Assembly: GCA_934692295.1 (NCBI GenBank)
Contig: CAKUTL010000039.1
Coordinates: 1-16,213 of the forward strand
Length of the DNA stretch: 16,213 nt
Reading direction: 5' to 3'
DNA from: an uncultured Candidatus Melainabacteria bacterium
GTDB taxonomy: Bacteria > Cyanobacteriota > Vampirovibrionia > Gastranaerophilales > Gastranaerophilaceae
A model generated the notes under the pieces. That model searched no databases and had not been told where the DNA came from. It saw only the letters and a program-made list of their open reading frames with translations. Within the stretch, counting starts at the first letter, position 1; the number at the start of each line of letters is the position of its first letter. Shown one piece after another: positions 1 to 6,639 of this stretch. Made by a program: the position numbers and the translations under genes.

Positions 1-1319
1 ACTGGATTTGTTAATGTTCCTAAATCTTCGCATACAATAGAATCTTTTGTTAAACCTTCTTCTTTAGCGGCTGCGATAACAATTTTTTCGATTAGTCTTC
101 CGTATAGTTTAACTTGTTCTTCTGTTAAAGTTTTTACTCTTTTTTCTTTATCTGAAGTTAGAGTTTCGTCTAAATCTTCTAATTTTGCAATTGCATATTT
201 TGAAAGTTCTGGATGTTCAGGAGATGAATACAATCTGCCTGCACCTTGACTTGGCATAGGCTTTTTACCAGATTTATATACCCATGGGTCTATTAAACCT
301 ACAATGTGGTCAATTCTTACACCGCCAGGGTTTTCCCTAAACATTTTTTTGAATAGGTTTTTCATTAGAATTCCTGCTTCGCCTAAAGAACCATCTTCGT
401 TATATAATTTTTCTGGGTTGATAACTGGGAATCCCCATGCTTGACCGTCTTTTGAAAAATAATCTGGAGGACAGCCTAAGCACCAGCCTTCAAGGAATAA
501 TGATTGATAAGCCCAGCAATCACGGTCAGAGAATGCAACTTGTCTATCTGCAATCATTTTTATCCCTTTTGAATCTGCTAATTTTTTAGTTTCTAAATTT
601 TGTTTATTAAGAACAAACTGGATGAATTTGTATTTTTCAATTTCTTTAGCATATGTTTTTGACGTTTCTTCAATTCTTTTAGCGAATGCTTTTTCTTCTT
701 CTTTAGTCTTTGGATTGAAAAGATTTTTGTCTGTTTTATCTTTCCAGTTTGGCCAGAAATCTGTACCATTTTTGATAGAAAGAGCTTCATATAAGCTGTC
801 TTTTGACAACCAAGAGTCGTTTTCTTTTTTATATGCTTCAAATTCTTTATTTAATTCTTTATTATTTAATTTTTCAAAGTTATTAAAAGCTTCTGTTAAC
901 GCTTCATCTTGTCTTTTAGTTATATAAGTATAACTGGTTCTGTTTTTGTCTTTATTAGGATTGTTTTCTACAATATCATTGAATGTTTTTTCTGATAGGA
1001 CTTTAAACCATTTATCAGTTGTTAACTCTTTTAAATCAATAAAAAGAGGATTGTTAGAAAAGATTGTACCTGTATAAGGTGAAGAGTCAGAACTTTTAGT
1101 CTTTCCTGCTGGACCCATTTGAATAGCATCAAATAATCCTTGAGCATAATTTAAGAATTTTTTCCCTCCATTAGAATTTATTGTTCCAAATCCTGTATTT
1201 TCACCTTCCGCAGCAGGAAAACTTCCATTGTGCATAATAAATACAAAATTCTTCTTACCTAAAGCTTTTAAAGCCTTTCTAATTGTACTCACTCTATTTT
1301 TATCTAGTGTACAAACCAT
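1..1319 (-). CDS. malQ: 4-alpha-glucanotransferase (GH77), 3' end outside window
   Basis: Partial gene: 439 complete codons are visible and the C-terminus lies beyond the left edge. The protein would transfer alpha-1,4-glucan segments between malto-oligosaccharides or glycogen chains in the cytoplasm. GH77 landmarks seen: SPYTGTIFSNNPLFIDL near residues 77-91, the segment CPPDYFSKDGQAWGFPVINP, RIDH with the presumed nucleophile Asp337, and EDLG with the presumed acid/base Glu431. The third catalytic Asp (THDND-type motif) would lie outside the window. The segment that usually reads GDxPIYV is ADRQVAF here, so this is a divergent member. From the spacing it is probably longer than the roughly 500-residue bacterial forms (inference). 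The start at 1319 is preceded by AAGGGG at a plausible SD distance. It lies 56 nt downstream of tRNA-Lys on the same strand, so read-through from the tRNA is possible. Confidence 0.9.
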   Translation of the reverse strand, partial: MVCTLDKNRVSTIRKALKALGKKNFVFIMHNGSFPAAEGENTGFGTINSNGGKKFLNYAQGLFDAIQMGPAGKTKSSDSSPYTGTIFSNNPLFIDLKELTTDKWFKVLSEKTFNDIVENNPNKDKNRTSYTYITKRQDEALTEAFNNFEKLNNKELNKEFEAYKKENDSWLSKDSLYEALSIKNGTDFWPNWKDKTDKNLFNPKTKEEEKAFAKRIEETSKTYAKEIEKYKFIQFVLNKQNLETKKLADSKGIKMIADRQVAFSDRDCWAYQSLFLEGWCLGCPPDYFSKDGQAWGFPVINPEKLYNEDGSLGEAGILMKNLFKKMFRENPGGVRIDHIVGLIDPWVYKSGKKPMPSQGAGRLYSSPEHPELSKYAIAKLEDLDETLTSDKEKRVKTLTEEQVKLYGRLIEKIVIAAAKEEGLTKDSIVCEDLGTLTNP

Positions 1320-1375
1320 TTCTACCCCTTCTTATTTATAATTAAACTAAAACACTCTCAAATAAAAAATAAAAA

Positions 1376-1448
<73 letters not shown>

Positions 1449-1449
1449 A

Positions 1450-1461
1450 TTTACATGTAAA
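1450..1461. repeat. 12-nt perfect palindrome before tRNA-Lys
   Basis: TTTACATGTAAA is a perfect inverted repeat that fills the gap between the predicted -10 element and the mature tRNA 5' end. It could be a protein site or chance in AT-rich DNA; nothing else supports a role. Confidence 0.5.
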
Positions 1462-1489
1462 AGAATATCATAAAAATTTTGAGTGTAAA
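1462..1489 (-). promoter_or_regulatory. Probable promoter of tRNA-Lys
   Basis: On the minus strand, a -35-like TTTACA (1489-1484, 5 of 6 consensus) and a -10-like TATTCT (1467-1462, 4 of 6) are separated by 16 nt. The predicted start lies about 7 nt downstream, a few bases before the mature tRNA 5' end at 1448. The only sequence between is a 12-nt palindrome. Confidence 0.5.
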
Positions 1490-1509
1490 GTATTTTTGAA
1501 TGCTGAAAA

Positions 1510-2082
1510 TTATTTTCTAATCCATTCCCAAAATCCATTTGTATCCTGACAAGGTTTGAATCCATTTTCTTCATAAAACTTTGCAGTATTACGAGAATTT
1601 GGGCTTAAGACAATTCTGTCTGCCATAGATTTTATAGAGTCAAGAATTCTTGTTCCAACTCTTTTAAATTCTGGGGTTATAGAATATACGTTTCTTGGAT
1701 CGACTTGAATGTAGGATATGTAAAAATCTCTTGGTTTTTTCTCTGTAACCTCGGTTAACCCTAAGATATGTTCATCATTTAATTTTTCGAATTTATCTTT
1801 TTGTTTTGTAATGGCAAAAATTTTAAAGGAGTCATACCAATCGGGATTATAATATCTTTCTAATGCTGTTGTATAGATATTGCAAGCATATTGGTCCCTT
1901 TCTCCCCAGTAATGGCATACATTTTTTAATGCTTTAATGTCGTATTTGTTTGAATTTTCAATTTCAACAAATGACGCTACTTGGTGGTTGTAAGAGCCAA
2001 GTGCATCTTTTTTTAGAATTTGTACGGGATTTTTAAATTTAGCTCTAAAATTAATTTGAGTATTGTTGTTAACTATGTTCAT
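1510..2082 (-). CDS. GNAT-like acetyltransferase
   Basis: 190 residues. The C-terminal half looks like the acetyl-CoA-binding core of the GNAT fold: strand YISYIQVDPRN, then the motif A region with helix RVGTRILDSIKSM (residues 141-153), and the motif B-like SPNSRNTAKFYEENGF (160-175) with the Tyr (Y170) often used as general acid. The pyrophosphate loop is divergent, because the usual second Gly/Ala of Q/R-x-x-G-x-G/A is Arg145. The acceptor cannot be told from sequence. The N-terminus has a short motif INFRAK (residues 10-15) resembling IMFTGR in the 782-residue protein at 6640-8988. No strong Shine-Dalgarno precedes the ATG; only an AGGGG some 20 nt upstream is seen. No clear terminator separates it from the tRNA promoter downstream. 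The family call is fairly sure; the substrate is unknown. Confidence 0.75.
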   Translation of the reverse strand: MNIVNNNTQINFRAKFKNPVQILKKDALGSYNHQVASFVEIENSNKYDIKALKNVCHYWGERDQYACNIYTTALERYYNPDWYDSFKIFAITKQKDKFEKLNDEHILGLTEVTEKKPRDFYISYIQVDPRNVYSITPEFKRVGTRILDSIKSMADRIVLSPNSRNTAKFYEENGFKPCQDTNGFWEWIRK

Positions 2083-2137
2083 TTCAAAAACAACTAAAAC
2101 CCCTAAATCAAATTTTTTGCTATTGTATTGAAGAGAT

Positions 2138-3232
2138 TTATAATCCTATTTTCGTATCAAGTTTGAAATAGTCGATAATGTCATATATTGCGGAAATTTC
2201 ATCATAAAAAACTTTTGTTTGTTTCGGATCTTTTAATGAACAAAAAATCCCTTCAGAAAGTTCAAATAAGTTTTTATTAGTCGATAAAGCAAACATTATT
2301 TTATCCCTAACGAAAGCACATTTAGCCTTTGTTGTTCCAAATGCTGTATGAAGGTTTTTAAATCTTTCAATAAAACTCGTTGTAATTAAGTATCGCCCTT
2401 CAATTTGATCTTGAGAGTACGCATTATATTTTTTATTGAACTCAGGGTCTTCAAGTGTCATGCTGCTCATTTCTTTTTCATTGTCAATTTTTTGACAAAG
2501 GGCAATGAGGCTAAAGAGAATTAACAAAAATATTCCAATTCCGATTTCAAATGTGTCCTTTAATAAATATCCAAGAACTATGATTATAACAGAAGTCAAT
2601 ATTGTAGCAATTGTACCAGTAACATTGTTTCTAATATTTTGATCCCCTTTAGTGGCAATAATTGTTTTTGATTTTATTGTTTTGTTGGAATCAATTAGAA
2701 TAATAACTCCCTTAAATACGCTGTCAACTCTTCTGTGTCTCCCGGAACCAGAAACTTGCGTCAAGCTGGTTTCTGATATTTTAAAAGAGAGTCCGTTGTA
2801 TTCTCCTTCAAATGTGTCGTCATTGCTTCTTGTGTTGTAAGTGCTAAATAATTCACTTTGTCTTAGTATTCCGTTACTAATAGTGTTTTTTTCTGGAATC
2901 CAGTTTATATTTCCAAGAGAACAAATCAATTTTTGCAATACTTCTTTTTTTATCTTGTTTTGTAGCCCTCTAGTTATAAATCGATATGAGATTAACATAA
3001 CAATAGCATATAAGGCTAACCCTCCCACTATTAAAGGGAAAAATAAAAGATGATAAATATAGGTTGCCAAAAAGCATGTTGCAAATATCGCAATAACTGT
3101 AAAGATTACAGCACGTATTTTTCTTTCTCCTTCGTATTTTTCAATGAGAGGGCTGATTTCTTTTTCATAATATCTGTAAAAGTCTAACATTCTCTCATTT
3201 TTTATTTGTCTTGATGTTTTGTTCTTAATCAT
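2138..3232 (-). CDS. DUF3137-family membrane protein, copy 2
   Basis: 364 residues, second of two tandem paralogues; its ATG lies 5 nt after the stop of copy 1, so the pair is surely co-transcribed. It matches my memory of DUF3137: FEGEYNGLSFKISE (141-154), VFKGVIILIDSNK (172-184), LEDPEFNKKY (260-269), DQIEGRYLIT and a C-terminal KIMFAL strand. Predicted membrane segments are near 41-60, 63-83, 204-224 and 228-246. The second hairpin falls between the two halves of the conserved domain, where other family members I recall have a short linker. Both soluble halves should be cytoplasmic. The C-terminal 107 residues are about 69% identical to copy 1 by hand alignment, while the membrane segments have diverged. 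Function is unknown. The SD is weak (AGGA about 11 nt upstream, inside the previous gene), which fits translational coupling. Confidence 0.85.
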   Translation of the reverse strand: MIKNKTSRQIKNERMLDFYRYYEKEISPLIEKYEGERKIRAVIFTVIAIFATCFLATYIYHLLFFPLIVGGLALYAIVMLISYRFITRGLQNKIKKEVLQKLICSLGNINWIPEKNTISNGILRQSELFSTYNTRSNDDTFEGEYNGLSFKISETSLTQVSGSGRHRRVDSVFKGVIILIDSNKTIKSKTIIATKGDQNIRNNVTGTIATILTSVIIIVLGYLLKDTFEIGIGIFLLILFSLIALCQKIDNEKEMSSMTLEDPEFNKKYNAYSQDQIEGRYLITTSFIERFKNLHTAFGTTKAKCAFVRDKIMFALSTNKNLFELSEGIFCSLKDPKQTKVFYDEISAIYDIIDYFKLDTKIGL

Positions 3233-3237
3233 ATTTG

Positions 3238-4308
3238 TTATAATCCTGTTTTTTCGTCTAGTTTAAAATAATCAATTATATCGTAAATTGCGGTTGTTTC
3301 TTCATAAAAAGATTTTACTTGTTTTGGGTTTTTCAAAGAGTGAAATAATCCACCTGATAATTCAAAAAAATCTTTATTGGTATGTAGAGCGAACATTATT
3401 TTGTTATCAAAAAATGCACATTCTATGTTTTTAGTTTTAAATACCGTCTGTAGATTTTTAAATCTTTCCATAAATCCTGTCGTAATTAAGTATCTTCCCT
3501 CTATTTGGTCTTCAGTTGTAACAATATATTTTTTATTAAAATCTGGATCTTCAAGATTCATTTCCTTATTTGAATGAGAGAATAAGGAAATGATACTAAT
3601 AGTGCCAGAAAAGAGAAAGATACAAGATATAAAATAACTTTCACTACTGATTGCGTAATATAAAAGAGAACCCCATAGAAAAACAAGGAGTAGTGTACAT
3701 ATTATTTCCGTTTTTTTATCCATTTTAGGTTGAATTTTTGTATGGGCTTTTATTTCTTTATTTGAGTCAATTAAAATAATAATTCCCTTAAATACGTTTG
3801 AAACCGTATGATCATCTCCAGAACCTGACTCAGAAGATAAGTTTGTTTCTGAAACTTTGAAGGTTACTCCTTTATACTCTCCAGTAAAAACATCATCATC
3901 TTCTCTAATGTTATAACTCTCAAACAGTTGACTTTTTCGGATAGTTTCATCACTAATAGTTGTTTTGCTTGAACTCCAAGAAATTCCTTCAATATTTCCA
4001 AGTATTTTAGGCAATAAATCTTTTTTTACTAAACTTTGAAATTTTTTATTTTCGCAAAAATATTTATTTTTGAAATAACGGAATATAAAAAATCCTCCAT
4101 AAATTGCAATGGCAAGTACTATATTAAATTGATATAGAGCTAATATAAGTATAACAATCGTAGGCAGTATAATTAATTTACAAATTTCTTTAATTCTCTC
4201 TTTTTCATATTTTTCAATATAAGGAGTTATTTCTTTTTCGTACATTTTGTAGAAATTCAAAAATCTTTCATTTTTATATTGATTTAGGTTCTCTGTATTC
4301 TTAATCAT
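3238..4308 (-). CDS. DUF3137-family membrane protein, copy 1
   Basis: 356 residues, first gene of the tandem pair. Order: a charged N-terminal helix (1-42), two membrane helices (about 43-60 and 62-79), soluble half 1 (about 126-186, with FTGEYKGVTFKVSE and VFKGIIILIDSNK), a second membrane hairpin (about 200-220 and 224-243), then soluble half 2 (about 248-350, with LEDPDFNKKY, DQIEGRYLIT and AIYDIIDYFKLD). The start at 4308 is supported by alignment with copy 2, as both begin MIKN and keep KNER followed by YEKEI. No SD is present; a near-consensus promoter ends 7 nt before the ATG, so the transcript is predicted to be leaderless. The DUF3137 assignment is good; the biochemical role is not known to me. 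A role in membrane-associated sensing or assembly would be speculation. Confidence 0.86.
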   Translation of the reverse strand: MIKNTENLNQYKNERFLNFYKMYEKEITPYIEKYEKERIKEICKLIILPTIVILILALYQFNIVLAIAIYGGFFIFRYFKNKYFCENKKFQSLVKKDLLPKILGNIEGISWSSSKTTISDETIRKSQLFESYNIREDDDVFTGEYKGVTFKVSETNLSSESGSGDDHTVSNVFKGIIILIDSNKEIKAHTKIQPKMDKKTEIICTLLLVFLWGSLLYYAISSESYFISCIFLFSGTISIISLFSHSNKEMNLEDPDFNKKYIVTTEDQIEGRYLITTGFMERFKNLQTVFKTKNIECAFFDNKIMFALHTNKDFFELSGGLFHSLKNPKQVKSFYEETTAIYDIIDYFKLDEKTGL

Positions 4309-4315
4309 AATTCTA

Positions 4316-4344
4316 ATTATAACAAATTTTTACAAGAGTTTCAA
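4316..4344 (-). promoter_or_regulatory. Strong promoter for the DUF3137 pair, predicted leaderless
   Basis: On the minus strand, -35 TTGAAA (4344-4339, 5 of 6), a 17-nt spacer, and -10 TATAAT (4321-4316, 6 of 6) extended by TGT directly upstream. Only TAGAATT (7 nt) separates the -10 from the ATG at 4308, so initiation at the usual distance would place the first nucleotide on the A of the start codon. Confidence 0.8.
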
Positions 4345-4360
4345 TTCTTTGTTTTTGGAG

Positions 4361-4366
4361 TATAAT
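4361..4366 (+). promoter_or_regulatory. Probable -10 element for pnp
   Basis: TATAAT on the plus strand, in the gap between the divergent DUF3137 pair and pnp. The best -35 candidate 16 nt upstream (TTTCAA, 4339-4344) is weak and is the complement of the -35 of the opposing promoter, so the two promoters are back to back. The predicted leader is about 60 nt. Confidence 0.45.
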
Positions 4367-4398
4367 TATTTTTGTAAATGGAAGTGTATAACTTAAAG

Positions 4399-4414
4399 GC
4401 GTTAGATAGAACGC
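4399..4414 (+). other. Small hairpin in the pnp leader
   Basis: GCGTT (4399-4403) and AACGC (4410-4414) can form a 5-bp stem with a 6-nt loop AGATAG, about 20 nt before the pnp ATG. In enterobacteria the pnp leader hairpin is cut by RNase III for autoregulation; this stem is much shorter, so an equivalent role is only a possibility. Confidence 0.35.
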
Positions 4415-4433
4415 AGAAAGAAAAGGTAAATTT

Positions 4434-6575
4434 ATGAAACCTGAAACAAAAAGCTTTCAATTAGAAATCGGTGGTAAAACCGTAACTATTGAAACTGGAA
4501 AGTATGCACAATCAACTAATGGTTCTGTTACAGTAAGATGCGGTGATACAATGCTATTTGTTCACTGTGTTGTTTCAAAAGAACCACGTGTTGGGATAGA
4601 TTTCTTCCCATTGTTGATTGATTATGAAGAAAGAATGTCTTCAATTGGTCGTATTCCTGGCGGTTACAACCGTTCAGAAGGAAAAGCAAGTGATAAAGCT
4701 ATCCTTGTTTCAAGATTGATTGATAGACCAATCAGACCTTTATTCCCTAAAGGTTATAGAAATGATATTCAAATCGTAGCTCAATTATTCAGCTATGACC
4801 AAGAAAATCAACCTGATACATTGGCAATGTTAGGTGCTTCTTGTGCTTTGATGTTGTCTGGAGCTCCATTTGAAGGTCCTATCGGTGCTGTTAGAGTTTC
4901 TAGAGATAGCGAAGGCAATTTGATTGCCAACCCAACTCACCAACAAGCTAAAGCATCAGACCTAGACATCGTTGTTGCTGGTACTCATGATTCAGTTATT
5001 ATGGTTGAAGCTGGTTGTAAATTCGTTTCAGAAGACGACATTATGGCAGCAGTTGAATTTGCTCAAGGCGAAATTAAAAAACAATGTGAAGCTCAAGTTG
5101 AATTTGCAAAGGCTTGTGGCGTTGAAAAACAAGAATTTGTTAATCCATATGATACAACAGGTATTAAAAAGATTATTGAAGAAACAGCTCACGATATGAT
5201 TTTTGATGCTTATCACAATTTCGACAGAACTTATAGACAAAATAAATTGGAAGAAGCTAAAAAATTAGTTAAAGAAAAAATCGATGCTCTTCCTGATGAT
5301 GATTATATTAAACAAATCATTGAAGAAACAGGTATTGACTTTGTTGCTGAAGAATTTAAAAATGCAGAAAAACATATTATGCGTACAATGATTCTTGACG
5401 AAGGCGTTAGAGCTGACGGTAGAAAACCTAACGAAATAAGACCTATTTGGTGTGAAGTTGGTGTTATTCCTAGAGCTCACGGTTCTGCTGTATTTACAAG
5501 AGGTCAAACTCAAGTATTGTCAGTTGCAACATTAGCCGGTCCTGCTATGAAGCAAGAACTAGATGGTGTTGATCCAGAAACTGAAAAAACTTATATGCAC
5601 AAATATATTTTCCCAGGGTTCTCAGTTGGTGAAGTAAAGCCTCTAAGAGGACCAGGAAGAAGAGAAGTTGGACACGGGCACTTGGCTGAAAGAGCTAATA
5701 TCCCAGCTTTACCTTCTCAAGAAGAATTTGGTTACACTATCAGAGTAACTTCAGATGTATTGGAATCTAATGGTTCAACTTCAATGGCTTCAACTTGTGG
5801 TTCATCAATGGCATTGATGAATGCAGGTGTTCCAGTTAAGTGCATGATTGGTGGTGTTGCAATGGGTATGATTACTGAAGAAGGAAAAGAACCTGTTGTA
5901 TTAACTGATATCCAAGGTATCGAAGATTTCTTGGGTGATATGGACTTCAAAGTTACAGGTAATGATACTGGAATTACAGCTCTTCAAATGGATATGAAGG
6001 CTAAAGGTATTGCTAATGATACTTTGAGAAGAGCATTAGCTCAGGCTAAAGAAGGTAGATTACATATCTTAGGTAAAATGAGAGAAGCAATCACTGAACC
6101 TGGACCAATGTCTCCATTTGCTCCAAGTATCAATACAATGACTATTCCAACTGAAGACATCGGAACAGTTATCGGACCTGGCGGAAAACAAATCCGTGCA
6201 ATTATTGATGCTTCTGGTGCAGAAATTGATATTCAAGACTCTGGTGTTGTAACTATTACTTCTAATGATCAAGAAGGTGCTAAAATCGCTATGAAAATGA
6301 TTAGAGATTTAACTTTCAAACCTGAAGTAGGAATGGTTATTAAAGGTAAAGTTGTAAGAATTATCCCTATCGGAGCTTTCGTTGAATTAGGCGGCGGCAA
6401 AGACGGTATGGTTCACATTTCTCAAGTTTGCAACGAAAGAATTGAATCAATTGAACCTCATTTGACTATTGGTCAAGAAGTTATCGTTAAAGTTATTAAA
6501 ATTGATGAAAAAGGTCGTGTAAACCTTACTATCAAAGGTGTAACTGAAGAAGATAAAGCTAAAGTTATTCAATAG
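4434..6575 (+). CDS. pnp: Polynucleotide phosphorylase
   Basis: 713 residues, full family length. This is the phosphorolytic 3'-to-5' exoribonuclease, usually a trimer and a central enzyme of mRNA decay in the cytoplasm. Domain order: RNase PH-like 1 (about 10-145, with FFPLLIDYEERM and RLIDRPIRPLFP), an all-helical linker (about 150-310), RNase PH-like 2 (from RADGRKPNEIRP to about 550), a KH domain with GPGG (581-584), and an S1 domain from about residue 633 (VGMVIKGKVVRIIPIGAFVELG). Catalytic Asp498, Asp504 and Lys506 lie in EDFLGDMDFK and correspond to E. coli D486, D492 and K494. The start has an AAAAGG SD at 7-nt spacing. The gene is not preceded by rpsO (S15), its frequent neighbour; its upstream neighbour is the divergent DUF3137 pair. 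It ends at a bidirectional terminator. Confidence 0.98.
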   Translation: MKPETKSFQLEIGGKTVTIETGKYAQSTNGSVTVRCGDTMLFVHCVVSKEPRVGIDFFPLLIDYEERMSSIGRIPGGYNRSEGKASDKAILVSRLIDRPIRPLFPKGYRNDIQIVAQLFSYDQENQPDTLAMLGASCALMLSGAPFEGPIGAVRVSRDSEGNLIANPTHQQAKASDLDIVVAGTHDSVIMVEAGCKFVSEDDIMAAVEFAQGEIKKQCEAQVEFAKACGVEKQEFVNPYDTTGIKKIIEETAHDMIFDAYHNFDRTYRQNKLEEAKKLVKEKIDALPDDDYIKQIIEETGIDFVAEEFKNAEKHIMRTMILDEGVRADGRKPNEIRPIWCEVGVIPRAHGSAVFTRGQTQVLSVATLAGPAMKQELDGVDPETEKTYMHKYIFPGFSVGEVKPLRGPGRREVGHGHLAERANIPALPSQEEFGYTIRVTSDVLESNGSTSMASTCGSSMALMNAGVPVKCMIGGVAMGMITEEGKEPVVLTDIQGIEDFLGDMDFKVTGNDTGITALQMDMKAKGIANDTLRRALAQAKEGRLHILGKMREAITEPGPMSPFAPSINTMTIPTEDIGTVIGPGGKQIRAIIDASGAEIDIQDSGVVTITSNDQEGAKIAMKMIRDLTFKPEVGMVIKGKVVRIIPIGAFVELGGGKDGMVHISQVCNERIESIEPHLTIGQEVIVKVIKIDEKGRVNLTIKGVTEEDKAKVIQ

Positions 6576-6592
6576 TAATTTTTATAAAAAAG

Positions 6593-6629
6593 AAAAATCC
6601 CTTTTGAAATATTTCAAGAGGGATTTTTT
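6593..6629. terminator. Bidirectional intrinsic terminator
   Basis: AAAATCCCT (6594-6602) pairs with AGGGATTTT (6619-6627). The stem continues inward through TTTGAAA with one T-G wobble to a very small loop, about 16 bp in all. A T run follows on the plus strand (6624-6629), and an A run precedes it, giving a T run on the minus strand. It serves pnp and the convergent gene at 6640-8988. Confidence 0.92.
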
Positions 6630-6639
6630 ATATCAAGTT

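Noticed and set aside
622..927. 101-codon open frame on the plus strand
   Set aside because: It lies opposite the malQ reading frame, which shows clear GH77 motifs through this whole stretch; the apparent protein is the antisense of Lys/Glu-rich coding.
2138..4308. Recent duplication or mobile origin of the DUF3137 pair
   Set aside because: The copies differ strongly in the membrane segments and at the DNA level, and no flanking repeats, transposase or composition break is visible, so this is an old tandem duplication.
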